The notes under the pieces were generated by a model. That model was not told where the DNA came from, ran no database searches, and saw only the letters and a list, made by a program, of their open reading frames with translations. The translations under genes were made by a program, and so were the position numbers. A DNA stretch of 52,994 bases from NCBI GenBank assembly GCA_913051715.1, contig CAJXCG010000003.1:1-52994 (forward strand). Reading direction: 5' to 3'. The first letter of the stretch is position 1. Every line of letters begins with the position of its first letter. This DNA comes from an uncultured Rhodobiaceae bacterium. Lineage in GTDB: Bacteria > Pseudomonadota > Alphaproteobacteria > RS24. Below, piece after piece: positions 1-9,150 of the stretch.

Positions 1-137
1 CAGAAGCCCACAAAGCCGCCGTCACCGGCGACACCGTTGGCGACCCGTATAAGGATACGGCCGGCCCGGCGGTCAATCCGATGATTAAAATCACCAATAT
101 TGTGGCGCTTTTGATGCTGGCCGTTCTTGCCCATTAA
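1..137 (+). CDS. hppA: C-terminal end of membrane-bound proton-translocating pyrophosphatase (partial, 5' truncated)
   Basis: Frame from nt 3 reads [44 protein letters not shown]; the [23 protein letters not shown] motif is characteristic of HppA. Confidence 0.93.
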   Translation, partial: EAHKAAVTGDTVGDPYKDTAGPAVNPMIKITNIVALLMLAVLAH

Positions 138-153
138 AGCGTAACCGCGACAA

Positions 154-187
154 AGCCCCCGGCAGAGCACTCTGTCGGGGGTTTTTT
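154..187 (+). terminator. Rho-independent terminator downstream of hppA
   Basis: CCCCCGGCAGA-gcac-TCTGTCGGGGG hairpin (one G-T wobble) followed by TTTTTTG. Confidence 0.85.
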
Positions 188-205
188 GTTTTTCGCATTT
201 TGAAA

Positions 206-700
206 TTAGAAGTCGGCTATGCCGCCGTCGCCGGATTCAAACCGACCCAGATTGCCAAAAATCTGCTGCAGGAACGTCAGTTCGCGCCCTTGCGTTTCGG
301 TGGTGCGCGCGATGATGGTCACAACATTGCCGTCCTCAAGCGTGTAAAATCCGAGGTCGCGAATTTTTTTGTCGGCGTCGAAAAATATCGCCAGCACGCG
401 CCGTTCCGTCTCGCGCGGGGCACGATAGGATTCGGTGACAAATTTGCTGCTAATGTAATAATACGCTCCGCCATTCAGCGTCGACACGGTCGACGGCGAC
501 CCCATCAGACCAATGATGTCGGCTTCGCTTGTTGTGCCGACTTTGAGTTCGGGCAGCAGACTTTCGTCAAACACATAACCGCGATTGTCGATAACGGGCG
601 CACACGCCAAAAGTCCTGCCAGTGTCAGGCCTATCGCTGCGCCACGCAGGGCGCTTTTGCGTTTGTTTGAGGGACGGGAAATGCTTTTCACCTGCTTCAT
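206..700 (-). CDS. bamE: Outer membrane protein assembly factor BamE (SmpA/OmlA) lipoprotein
   Basis: Lipobox-like LAGLLAC; 'RGYVFDESLLPELKVGTTSEADIIGLMGSPSTVS' matches the BamE family; convergent with hppA. Confidence 0.88.
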   Translation of the reverse strand: MKQVKSISRPSNKRKSALRGAAIGLTLAGLLACAPVIDNRGYVFDESLLPELKVGTTSEADIIGLMGSPSTVSTLNGGAYYYISSKFVTESYRAPRETERRVLAIFFDADKKIRDLGFYTLEDGNVVTIIARTTETQGRELTFLQQIFGNLGRFESGDGGIADF

Positions 701-795
701 TTTAACTCTCTTAGCCGCGAAACCGTATAAATGACCTAAACAATCGTATATGGTGTTGCAACTGAATTCTTATATCCTTGTCGGAGATAAAACCC

Positions 796-1362
796 ATGGG
801 CTTGCTGGATTTCTTGAAACCGCGCGAAAAGACAGCGGGCGTGCACGAAGCATATTTGTCGATCGTGAAGCAAGCGCGTCGGCCCGAACTTTATGCGCCC
901 GGCTGTGCGCCGGATAATTTCGACGGGCGCTTCGATATGATGGCGCTTCATGTGCATCTGGTTTTGCGCCGCTTGCGCGCATTGGGTATGGGGCGCTCGC
1001 AAATCGGGCAAGATCTTTTCGACATGTTTTTCAAAGATATGGATCAGGCCATGCGCGAGGCCGGGGTCGGCGATATGGGCGTCGGGAAAAAAGTGCAGAA
1101 AATGGTTGAGGCGTTTTACGGGCGCGCAACGGCGTATGACGGCGTTCTCGATGCACAAGGGGAGATAAGCGGCATATACGATATTCTGGCCCGCAATCTA
1201 TACCCAGAAACCGCGCCATCGCCGCAACAAGAAGCCGGCTTGAACGCCTTATCAGGCTACGCGCTGGCATTGGAGAAACATTTGGCAGATGTCCCGCTTG
1301 AGGACATTTTGAACGGTCACAGTTTTACCAAAGCGCCAAACCTGAAGGTGACGCATGGATGA
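796..1362 (+). CDS. Ubiquinol-cytochrome c chaperone family protein (CBP3/UQCC-like)
   Basis: 'FDGRFDMMALHVHLVLRRLRALG...LFDMFFKDMDQAMREAGVGDMGVGKKVQKMVEAFYGR' is typical of the family; ORF open from 778, preferred ATG MGLLDFL at 796. Confidence 0.88.
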   Translation: MGLLDFLKPREKTAGVHEAYLSIVKQARRPELYAPGCAPDNFDGRFDMMALHVHLVLRRLRALGMGRSQIGQDLFDMFFKDMDQAMREAGVGDMGVGKKVQKMVEAFYGRATAYDGVLDAQGEISGIYDILARNLYPETAPSPQQEAGLNALSGYALALEKHLADVPLEDILNGHSFTKAPNLKVTHG

Positions 1363-1912
1363 TTGTGAACCGCGTTTTCGCGATGACATGACGCTCGATT
1401 ATGCCATCCGCGTTGAAGATGTCCCGCCAACGGGCCGCGAGGCACGCTTTGAACTGCCCGAACAAATACGCGCTGCCATGACCCGGAGGTTCGGGGTCAA
1501 TAATGTCGATGCCCTCAAAGTGGAAGCGCGTCTTGTCCCGCTGGACAAAGGCTGTCTGCACGTTACCGGCACCGTGCAGGGCCGTGTCGAACAAATTTGC
1601 GGTGTTACGCTTGAACCGATTTGGACGGACATATCGCAAAATTTTTCCGCCGAGTTTCAGCCTGAAAGCATGGTGGCGAAATTTGTCATTCCTGATGATG
1701 ATTTCGAGACCGACCCGCCGGAGGCATTGCAAGACGGTGCCGCCAATATTGGCGAACTTGCCATGCAGGTTTTTGCCATGGAAATACCGGCTTATCCGCG
1801 AAAAGAAGGCGTTGCGTTTGACGCTGGCGAGCTTGGCGGCGAAAAACCTGCCTCGCCCTTTTCGGTTTTGGTGGATTTTCACAAAACCGATGCCGACAAT
1901 GATGGCACTTGA
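1355..1912 (+). CDS. YceD/DUF177 family protein
   Basis: Sequence and position between the UQCC chaperone and plsX match the alphaproteobacterial DUF177 family; overlaps the upstream CDS. Confidence 0.82.
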   Translation: MDDCEPRFRDDMTLDYAIRVEDVPPTGREARFELPEQIRAAMTRRFGVNNVDALKVEARLVPLDKGCLHVTGTVQGRVEQICGVTLEPIWTDISQNFSAEFQPESMVAKFVIPDDDFETDPPEALQDGAANIGELAMQVFAMEIPAYPRKEGVAFDAGELGGEKPASPFSVLVDFHKTDADNDGT

Positions 1913-1974
1913 TATTCGTGGCGAACTGTCGCATCCATTACCGAGTTTGGATCTAACATTTGGTTAGAGGGAAT

Positions 1975-3018
1975 ATGACCGACCCCGTTATCTCTGTTGA
2001 CGTTATGGGCGGTGACCACGGCCCCGAAATTATAGTGGACGGGATTGACACCGCGCTCGCGCAGCGTGCTGGCGCACGGTTTCTTCTGTTCGGTGACGAG
2101 CAAATCGTCCGGCCCGCGCTGGCGCGCAAGCCCCGTGTTGAAAGCGCCAGCACATTGGTTCACTGCGAAATGTCTGTCGCCATGGACGCCAAGCCCAGCG
2201 TTGCTCTGCGGCAGGGGCGGAAGGTCAGCAGTATGTGGCAGGCCATTGAAGCGGTTAAATCCGGCGCGGCACAAGCGTGTATTTCGGCCGGCAATACCGG
2301 CGCTTTAATGGCGATGTCCAAGGTTGTTCTCCGCACCTTGCCGGGGATCGAACGCCCCGCCATTGTGGCTGTTTGGCCGACCGTCAGAGGGCGCAGTGTG
2401 GTGCTGGACGTTGGCGCGACGATAGGTGGGCCAGCCTCGCAATATGCCCAATTTGCGGTCATGGGGGCGGCGTATGTACGCACGATTTTTGGAAACCCCG
2501 ACCCGACCATTGGACTGTTGAATATTGGTGTTGAAGATGTGAAGGGCACTGACAGCGTGCGCGAGGCGGCTGAGTTATTGTCGCGCTCAGAGTTGAATTT
2601 TACCGGATTTATTGAAGGCGACGGCATCGGGCGCGGCGACGCTGATGTCATTGTCACGGATGGCTTTACGGGTAATATCGCGCTCAAAACAGCCGAAGGC
2701 ACCGCCCGTCAAATTGCCGAATATTTACGCCAAGCGATATCGGGCTCATTTTTTTCCAGGCTTGGCTATGTTTTTGCGCGTCCCGCCTTTCAAAGTTTGC
2801 GCCAGCGCATGGATCCCAATGCCGCCAATGGGGGCATGTTTCTGGGCCTCAACGGTATTGTTGTAAAAAGCCATGGCGGGGCCGATGCCAGCGGTTTTGC
2901 GTCTGCCGTCAATTTGGCGGTTGATGTGGCGAATGCCGATATCTCCCAAACCATTGCGGCTGATATTGAGAAAATGCAAGTATTACTTGATGATGCTTGG
3001 GCTCAAACACTGGACTAA
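1975..3018 (+). CDS. plsX: Phosphate acyltransferase PlsX
   Basis: MTDPVISVDVMGGDHGPEIIVDGI...; adjacent to fabH. Confidence 0.96.
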   Translation: MTDPVISVDVMGGDHGPEIIVDGIDTALAQRAGARFLLFGDEQIVRPALARKPRVESASTLVHCEMSVAMDAKPSVALRQGRKVSSMWQAIEAVKSGAAQACISAGNTGALMAMSKVVLRTLPGIERPAIVAVWPTVRGRSVVLDVGATIGGPASQYAQFAVMGAAYVRTIFGNPDPTIGLLNIGVEDVKGTDSVREAAELLSRSELNFTGFIEGDGIGRGDADVIVTDGFTGNIALKTAEGTARQIAEYLRQAISGSFFSRLGYVFARPAFQSLRQRMDPNAANGGMFLGLNGIVVKSHGGADASGFASAVNLAVDVANADISQTIAADIEKMQVLLDDAWAQTLD

Positions 3019-3021
3019 AAA

Positions 3022-3993
3022 ATGACAAGAAAAGCACAGGTTAAGGGTGTTGGTGGATATGTTCCTGAAAAGGTTCTGACAAATGACGACCTCAGTAAGA
3101 TTATGGATACCAGCGATGAATGGATTGTGTCGCGCTCGGGTATTCACCAACGCCATCAGGCAGATGTTGGCGTAAATTCGTCTGACCTTGGCGTTGCGGC
3201 GGCGAAAAAAGCGCTGGCGCATGCGGGTATGAGCATTGCCGATATTGATTTGATTATCGTTGCCACTTCGACACCCGATGCCGCGTTTCCGGCAACGGCG
3301 GCTTATGTGCAGCACAAGCTTGGCTCATCGCATGGCGCAGCGTTTGATGTTCAGGCGGCGTGTGCGGGGTTCGTCTATGGTCTGAGCCTTGCCACCGCAA
3401 TGATCGAAAGCGGGCAAACCAATCAGGCATTGGTGATCGGTGCTGAGGTGATGACGCGCCTGCTCGACTGGCAAGACCGCAGCACGGCGGTGCTGTTTGG
3501 CGATGGCGCCGGTGCTATTATTCTGGGTGCCGCAGATGTTGCCCCCGACGCGCCGCAGGTGATTAAAAATTATATTCGCTCCGAAGGTGCGTTTGCGGAT
3601 CTGCTATATGCAACGGGCGGCGCCACCGCGACCTCCACAGATTCCAAAATTCACATGCAAGGCCGCGAAGTTTACCGCCATGCGGTGACGAATATTGCCG
3701 AAGCCGTGTGTACGCTGCTTGATATGGCTGAGCTTGATGTGAGCGAGATTGACTGGTTTGTGCCGCATCAGGCCAACAGACGTATAATTGACGGCGTGGC
3801 GCGTAAAATCGGTTTGCCGCCCGAAAAAACTATTTTGACGGTTGACCACCACGCCAATACGTCTGCCGCCTCCATTCCGCTGGCCCTCAGCGAGGCGGTG
3901 CAAAATGGTCAAATCAAGCCCGGCGATTTGGTCATGACAGAGGCCATGGGCGGGGGATTGAGCTGGGGGGCAAATTTAATTCGGTGGTCATAG
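3022..3993 (+). CDS. fabH: 3-oxoacyl-[ACP] synthase III (FabH)
   Basis: 'DVQAACAGFVYGLSLA', 'WFVPHQANRRIID', 'HANTSAASIPLAL' catalytic Cys/His/Asn motifs. Confidence 0.97.
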   Translation: MTRKAQVKGVGGYVPEKVLTNDDLSKIMDTSDEWIVSRSGIHQRHQADVGVNSSDLGVAAAKKALAHAGMSIADIDLIIVATSTPDAAFPATAAYVQHKLGSSHGAAFDVQAACAGFVYGLSLATAMIESGQTNQALVIGAEVMTRLLDWQDRSTAVLFGDGAGAIILGAADVAPDAPQVIKNYIRSEGAFADLLYATGGATATSTDSKIHMQGREVYRHAVTNIAEAVCTLLDMAELDVSEIDWFVPHQANRRIIDGVARKIGLPPEKTILTVDHHANTSAASIPLALSEAVQNGQIKPGDLVMTEAMGGGLSWGANLIRWS

Positions 3994-4016
3994 AGCAAAA
4001 AACAGCCACTATTCGC

Positions 4017-4045
4017 TTGCACTAAATTATCTCTATGTGGTTATA
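4017..4045 (+). promoter_or_regulatory. Putative sigma70-type promoter for ihfA
   Basis: TTGCAC (4017-4022), 17-nt spacer, GTTATA (4040-4045), about 24 nt upstream of the preferred ihfA ATG. Confidence 0.45.
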
Positions 4046-4068
4046 TTTTGGAGATAAATGAGGGCAAG

Positions 4069-4377
4069 ATGACTGGTAAAACGGTAACGCGCGCAGATCT
4101 CAGTGAAGCGGTTTATAATGAGATTGGCTTGTCGCGGAGCGAATCCACACAGATCGTAGAAAGCGTAATTTCCGAAATTTCCGATGCGCTGGTGCGCGGC
4201 GAGGCCGTGAAACTGTCTTCATTCGGTTCGTTTATGGTGCGTCACAAAAATGGTCGCGTTGGACGTAACCCGAAAACCGGAGAGGAAGTGCCGATCGACC
4301 CGCGCCGCGTGCTTTCGTTTCGTGCCAGCCATGTGCTGAAATCAAAAATCAATAAAATGGCAGGCCTGTCTGACTGA
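4069..4377 (+). CDS. ihfA: Integration host factor subunit alpha
   Basis: [26 protein letters not shown]...[45 protein letters not shown]. Confidence 0.96.
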   Translation: MTGKTVTRADLSEAVYNEIGLSRSESTQIVESVISEISDALVRGEAVKLSSFGSFMVRHKNGRVGRNPKTGEEVPIDPRRVLSFRASHVLKSKINKMAGLSD

Positions 4378-4400
4378 TATAATGCGTGGTCAGGTTTCAA

Positions 4401-4796
4401 ATGTCTGAAGAAAAATCAGAAACCGCTTACCGCAGCATCAGTGAAGTTGCCGGTTCATTGAATGTGGAAACACATGTCTTACGGTTTTGGGAAACCAAAT
4501 TCGACATCATACAGCCTTTGAAGCGCGCCGCGGGGCGGCGTTTTTATCGTCCCGAAGACGTGCAGCTCATTGCCGGTATTCAATGCCTTTTGCACGAAGA
4601 TGGATTGACGATAAAAGGTGTGCAAAAAATTATCCGTGACCATGGGGCTGATTATGTGCGCGCGCGCGCTGAAGGGGCTGATGCCATGCCGGGCGAGGGG
4701 GCCGGGCTAACAAAGCCGCAGCGCGATCAACTGACCAGCGCCCGCGACCAGCTCGGTGAGATTCGGCGTCGTCTGCTGGGCGAAAATGCGGGCTAA
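4401..4796 (+). CDS. MerR family transcriptional regulator
   Basis: '[70 protein letters not shown]'; conserved downstream of ihfA in alphaproteobacteria. Confidence 0.92.
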   Translation: MSEEKSETAYRSISEVAGSLNVETHVLRFWETKFDIIQPLKRAAGRRFYRPEDVQLIAGIQCLLHEDGLTIKGVQKIIRDHGADYVRARAEGADAMPGEGAGLTKPQRDQLTSARDQLGEIRRRLLGENAG

Positions 4797-4842
4797 AGGC
4801 CAGCTTGCCAATACAACTGAAACCGCCTAAAACCGACAACGT

Positions 4843-4919
4843 CGGAGCGTAGCGCAGCCCGGTAGCGCACTTGTCTGGGGGACAAGGGGTCGTGGGTTCG
4901 AATCCCGCCGCTCCGACCA
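4843..4919 (+). tRNA. tRNA-Pro (anticodon GGG)
   Basis: Cloverleaf: CGGAGCG/CGCTCCG acceptor, anticodon arm CTTGT-CTGGGGG-ACAAG, GTGGG-TTCGAAT-CCCGC T arm, encoded ACCA. Confidence 0.95.
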
Positions 4920-4990
4920 TTTCGGCCTATGTGGGTGCTTGCAAATTGCCCGTGGAATGATAGTGTCGCGCGCAATGAAAGGAAATTTTC

Positions 4991-5071
4991 ATGACTTCGA
5001 TTCTGCCCATCGTTATTTTTGTCGTTGCCATTATTGCGCTGAACATCATTCAGTTCGGACGTCCCGACTAG
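4991..5071 (+). CDS. Putative 26-aa single-pass membrane microprotein
   Basis: AAAGGA-like RBS 6-7 nt upstream of ATG; MTSILPIVIFVVAIIALNIIQFGRPD*; below the supplied ORF size cutoff. Confidence 0.4.
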   Translation: MTSILPIVIFVVAIIALNIIQFGRPD

Positions 5072-5074
5072 GCG

Positions 5075-5299
5075 TTAATCCGGGCGCTGCATCCACCAGA
5101 TGATCAGCGCCGCCGGCGGTGTCCATGCCAGCCCCGTAATCAGATAGAAGAAAAACTCCGCTGCCCCCTCCTGCGGCACGCGCCCGCTGACAGCGATTGT
5201 CATGACGATCAGCGCATAAACAAACAGCAATAGCAGCAGCGCGATCAGGCCGATCAACTTGCGTACACGCATGGGGAAAAAAGGTTTGCCGCGTTCCAT
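5075..5299 (-). CDS. DUF2842-like small membrane protein
   Basis: 'RVRKLIGLIALLLLLFVYALIVMTIA...AAEFFFYLITGLAWTPPAALIIWWMQRPD' resembles the DUF2842 pattern; preferred start MERGK at 5299. Confidence 0.75.
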   Translation of the reverse strand: MERGKPFFPMRVRKLIGLIALLLLLFVYALIVMTIAVSGRVPQEGAAEFFFYLITGLAWTPPAALIIWWMQRPD

Positions 5300-5428
5300 G
5301 GCGTGTATATAGGCGGTTTTGTCAGCTGAGGCGAGGGATATTGCCGACAAACTGGCGCACGCGCACGCGCCGTTTGGTCGCGCCCGCAAGCGCTATCGCA
5401 AGTCGCGGCGCGGCGCTATATATAGCGC

Positions 5429-6481
5429 ATGGATAGTACCTCGTTTCCTGCGGCGCATCGGCGCCAACTGGCTTATTGGTTGTTTAGCGTTGCTGGCTTT
5501 GTTGTCATGATGGTGCTGGTGGGCGGGCTGACCCGGCTGACCGATAGCGGGCTTTCGATTACCGAATGGCAACCTATTTCCGGCGCCCTGCCGCCCCTAA
5601 GCGCCGTCGACTGGGAGATCGCCTTCGCAAAATACCGCGAGATCCCGGAATATCAGCTCATAAATGCCGGCATGAGCCTTGAGGCGTTCAAGGTGATTTA
5701 TTGGTGGGAATGGGGTCACCGCCAGTTGGGGCGTGTGGTCGGGCTGGTGTTTTTCCTGCCATTTGTCGTTTTTCTGTTGCAGCGCAAAATTCCCAAACGC
5801 GCGCTTGGCCCGCTTCTGGCTCTGTTTGCGCTGGGAGGTCTGCAAGGGTTTATGGGCTGGTACATGGTTCAAAGCGGACTTTCCGATCGGGTCGATGTCA
5901 GCCAGTATCGCCTTGCCATGCACCTTGGGCTGGCCCTGATCATCTTTTCGTGCTGCTTGTGGATGGCGCTGCATTTTTGGCGCGCTGCGCCGCTGCCGGC
6001 GGTTTCGGGGCCGGGGGTCGCGCTGAGTGGGGCTATTGCTGTTTTGGTGCTGGTTCAATCTCTGTTGGGCGCGTTGGTTGCCGGGCTTGATGCGGGCACC
6101 ACCTATATTGACTGGCCGTTTATGGATGGCGATATCATCCCTACAGGTCTGTTTGCCATGTCGCCCGCCGTCAGCAATTTGTTTGAAAGCCATCTGACCG
6201 TGCAATTCAATCACCGTCTGGTGGCTTATTTTCTGACGGGTGCGGTGATCTGGCATCTCTATCGGCTCACGCGCGCGCAAGCATCAAAGCCTGTTTTGGT
6301 GTCCGCTGCTCTGCTGGTTGCCGCCGTGCTGGGGCAGGGCGTGTTGGGCATTGTAACGCTTATGAATGCTGTGCCGCTGCCGCTGGGTGCGGCGCACCAA
6401 CTGGGCGCTGTGCTTGTATTGGGATTGGCCATCACGCATTTACATTATATGCGGTTTCCCAAGATGGTTACGCCGAGGTAA
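5429..6481 (+). CDS. ctaA: Heme A synthase (COX15/CtaA)
   Basis: 'VGGLTRLTDSGLSITEWQPISGALPPLS', 'WWEWGHRQLGR', 'DWPFMDG', 'QFNHRLVAY'. Confidence 0.95.
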   Translation: MDSTSFPAAHRRQLAYWLFSVAGFVVMMVLVGGLTRLTDSGLSITEWQPISGALPPLSAVDWEIAFAKYREIPEYQLINAGMSLEAFKVIYWWEWGHRQLGRVVGLVFFLPFVVFLLQRKIPKRALGPLLALFALGGLQGFMGWYMVQSGLSDRVDVSQYRLAMHLGLALIIFSCCLWMALHFWRAAPLPAVSGPGVALSGAIAVLVLVQSLLGALVAGLDAGTTYIDWPFMDGDIIPTGLFAMSPAVSNLFESHLTVQFNHRLVAYFLTGAVIWHLYRLTRAQASKPVLVSAALLVAAVLGQGVLGIVTLMNAVPLPLGAAHQLGAVLVLGLAITHLHYMRFPKMVTPR

Positions 6482-6547
6482 TTATTTACCTAATTTATAA
6501 GCTGCTGTTTTAATTCGGTAAATTTAACCTGTTTTTCATTGCAATCT

Positions 6548-6573
6548 GGGCGTCGTTTGGATACAAACTGCCC
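6548..6573 (+). promoter_or_regulatory. Candidate structured leader hairpin upstream of rplM
   Basis: GGGC-gtc-GTTTG-gata-CAAAC-t-GCCC foldback within the rplM 5' region. Confidence 0.35.
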
Positions 6574-6608
6574 TATCGCGCGCTAGGCGCATGAAACGGG
6601 GTTAAAAC

Positions 6609-7070
6609 ATGAAAACCTTTTCAGCAAAACCGTCAGATATCGACAAAAAATGGGTGTTGATTGACGCGGAAAATATGGTTGTTGGCCGTCTTGCGGCGGT
6701 GATTGCAACGCGGCTGCGGGGCAAGCATTTGCCGAGCTATACGCCGCACATGGATTGTGGCGACAATGTTATCGTGATTAACGCCGATAAGGTTGTGTTT
6801 ACGGGCAATAAGCGGTCGGACAAAACCTATTATCGCCACACCGGCTATCCGGGTGGCATTAAGGAAACGACACCGGAAAAACTGCTGGAAGGGCAGTTTC
6901 CTGAGCGCGTTTTGGAGCTTGCCGTCAAACGCATGCTGCCGCGCGGGCCGCTGGGTCGCCAGCAATTATCCAATATGCGCGTCTATGCTGGCGCTGAACA
7001 TCCGCACGCGGCACAAGCCCCTGAGGCGCTTGATGTTGCGGCGATGAACGCCAAGAATGTGAGGGGCTGA
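6609..7070 (+). CDS. rplM: 50S ribosomal protein L13
   Basis: '[54 protein letters not shown]'. Confidence 0.97.
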   Translation: MKTFSAKPSDIDKKWVLIDAENMVVGRLAAVIATRLRGKHLPSYTPHMDCGDNVIVINADKVVFTGNKRSDKTYYRHTGYPGGIKETTPEKLLEGQFPERVLELAVKRMLPRGPLGRQQLSNMRVYAGAEHPHAAQAPEALDVAAMNAKNVRG

Positions 7071-7072
7071 AC

Positions 7073-7532
7073 ATGTCTGAGACAAGTCTGGAAAATCTGG
7101 ATACGGCATTGGCCGATGAAGGTGTTGTGGTTGAACCGACTGCACCGGCGGAACCGCAAATCGACGCGCAAGGGCGCGCCTATGCCACGGGCAAACGCAA
7201 AAACGCGATTGCGCGGGTGTGGATCAAGCCGGGCAGCGGCGTTATCACCGTCAATGGCAGCGAAGAGACCAAATATTTTGCGCGGCCTGTTTTGCGGATG
7301 ATCGTGCGTCAGCCCTTGGTGGCTGCGGCACGCCCCGGTGAGTGGCGGCGGCCTGTCAGGCCAGGCCGGTGCTGTGCGCCATGGTCTTTCCAAGGCGCTG
7401 ACCTATTACGAGCCAGCCTTGCGCGGCACGCTGAAATCGGGCGGGTTCTTGACGCGCGATAGCCGTGTCGTGGAGCGAAAAAAATATGGTCGCGCGAAAG
7501 CCCGCCGCAGCTTCCAGTTCTCGAAACGCTAG
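7073..7532 (+). pseudogene. rpsI: 30S ribosomal protein S9, disrupted by an apparent frameshifting deletion near nt 7334-7338 (possible assembly error)
   Basis: Frame 7073.. gives ...[29 protein letters not shown]...[14 protein letters not shown] then leaves frame; the frame from 7338 resumes [64 protein letters not shown]. Confidence 0.88.
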
Positions 7533-7552
7533 CCTCTGTGCCTTTTCGGAAA

Positions 7553-7582
7553 AGAAAAAGGGGCTTTTCAGCCCCTTTTTTG
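7553..7582 (+). terminator. Rho-independent terminator after rpsI
   Basis: AAAAAGGGGC-ttttca-GCCCCTTTTTTG. Confidence 0.8.
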
Positions 7583-7617
7583 TTATTAATGACCAGTTTG
7601 ATTCATGGGAGAACAAG

Positions 7618-8088
7618 ATGACCGATTCGCTTCCCGGATCTTCAGTTACCATTCAAGAAATCTTTGATTTTTTGCCCCATCGCTACCCGTTTTTGCTCGT
7701 CGACCGTGTCGAAGAGATGCAGGGCGAGGAAACCGCCGTGGGTATCAAAAATGTAACTTACACTGAGCCTTGGTTTACCGGGCATTTTCCCGGGCGCCCG
7801 ATTTTTCCGGGCGTGCTGATCATTGAGGCGATTGCTCAAGTTTCCGCCATTTTGGTTATGCAAAACGCCAAATTAAAGGGTGAGCCGATTGTTGCCGACA
7901 GAATTTATTTCATGACTGTCGACAATGTGCGCTTCCGGCGGCCCGTCGTGCCGGGCGACCAGATGCGTATTCACGTGGAAAAAATCCGGCGGCGCGGCTT
8001 GGCCTATAAATTTCGCGGGCGGGTTTATGTTGGTGATGAACTTGCTGCCGAAGGCGAGATTATGGCTGTGAACCAGAACGACGACTGA
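7618..8088 (+). CDS. fabZ: 3-hydroxyacyl-ACP dehydratase FabZ
   Basis: 'IFDFLPHRYPFLLVDRV', 'GHFPGRPIFPGVLIIEAIAQVSAIL', 'RFRRPVVPGDQM'; GGGAGAACAAG RBS before the ATG. Confidence 0.95.
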   Translation: MTDSLPGSSVTIQEIFDFLPHRYPFLLVDRVEEMQGEETAVGIKNVTYTEPWFTGHFPGRPIFPGVLIIEAIAQVSAILVMQNAKLKGEPIVADRIYFMTVDNVRFRRPVVPGDQMRIHVEKIRRRGLAYKFRGRVYVGDELAAEGEIMAVNQNDD

Positions 8089-8103
8089 GGAAAAACAGCA
8101 AAA

Positions 8104-9150
8104 ATGGCCGTGTCGCAAATCAACGTCGCCATTATAGGCGCTTCCGGTTACACCGGCGCGGACGCTGTGCGGCTGCTGGCGGCGCATCCGCATGCGCGCA
8201 TTGCGGCACTGACCGGCAATGCCCATGCCGGACGCGCCTTGGCAGAGATTTATCCGCAATTCGCCGATATTGATGTGCCGCCGCTTACCCGCGCCGAAGA
8301 TGTCGACTGGACAGGAATTGACGCGGCGATTTGCGGCCTGCCACATTCGACCGCGCAGGATGTGATTGCCGAAATTCCCGAGCATGTACGGATTATCGAC
8401 ATGTCGGCCGATTTTCGGTTGCGCGACGCGAAGGTCTATAATGAATGGTACGGGCGCACGCATGATGCGCCAGATCTCTTGGCTGGGGCGGTTTACGGGC
8501 TGAGCGAACACTACCGCGCGCAAATCGCTGCCGCGCGCCTGGTGGCGTGCCCCGGATGTTACCCGACGGCGGCGTTGACGCTTTTACTGCCGCTCGTCAA
8601 GGCAGGGTTAGTCGACACGAGCGACCTGATTATTGATGCAAAATCCGGCGTAACCGGTGCTGGCCGCAGCCTCAAAGAGCAAAATCTGTTCTCCGAGGTG
8701 GCCGAGGCCATGCACGCTTACAGTGTCGGCGCGCACCGGCATGCGCCGGAGATTGAACAGGAAGTGTCACGTGCCGCAGGGCATGCGGTCATGGTCAGTT
8801 TTACACCCCACCTTGTGCCGATGAACCGGGGCGAGTATTTGTCGGTCTATGCAAAAGCGGCAGATGGGGTCAGCGCGCAGGATATGCGGGGCTGTTTGGA
8901 AGCGTGTTATGCCGATGCGCCCTTTGTGCGCTTGGCGCGCGACGGGCTGGTGCCAGCCACGCGGCATGTGCGCGGCTCCAATATTTGTGAGCTTGCCGCC
9001 TTTGAGGACAGGTTGCCGGGGCGGGTGATTTTATTCTCGGCGCTGGATAATCTGGTGAAGGGGTCAAGCGGGCAAGCCGTTCAGAATTTGAACATTATGT
9101 TCGGCTTTGACGAAACAGAAGGGCTGCAACAGCCGCCGCTATATCCGTAA
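8104..9150 (+). CDS. argC: N-acetyl-gamma-glutamyl-phosphate reductase
   Basis: 'VAIIGASGYTGADAVRLLAAHPHARIAALTGN', 'CPGCYPTAA', 'SGVTGAGRSLKE'. Confidence 0.95.
   Translation: MAVSQINVAIIGASGYTGADAVRLLAAHPHARIAALTGNAHAGRALAEIYPQFADIDVPPLTRAEDVDWTGIDAAICGLPHSTAQDVIAEIPEHVRIIDMSADFRLRDAKVYNEWYGRTHDAPDLLAGAVYGLSEHYRAQIAAARLVACPGCYPTAALTLLLPLVKAGLVDTSDLIIDAKSGVTGAGRSLKEQNLFSEVAEAMHAYSVGAHRHAPEIEQEVSRAAGHAVMVSFTPHLVPMNRGEYLSVYAKAADGVSAQDMRGCLEACYADAPFVRLARDGLVPATRHVRGSNICELAAFEDRLPGRVILFSALDNLVKGSSGQAVQNLNIMFGFDETEGLQQPPLYP

Noticed and set aside
200-670. Plus-strand 156-aa ORF opposite bamE
   Set aside because: Antisense shadow of the BamE gene.
4630-4975. Minus-strand ORFs containing GAAGFEPTTPCPPDKCATGLRYAPT and GGIRTHDPLSPRQVRYRAALR
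   Set aside because: These are well-known spurious translations of the tRNA-Pro reverse complement.
5597-6280. 227-aa minus-strand ORF opposite ctaA
   Set aside because: Fully antisense to the heme A synthase gene, with no recognisable domain.
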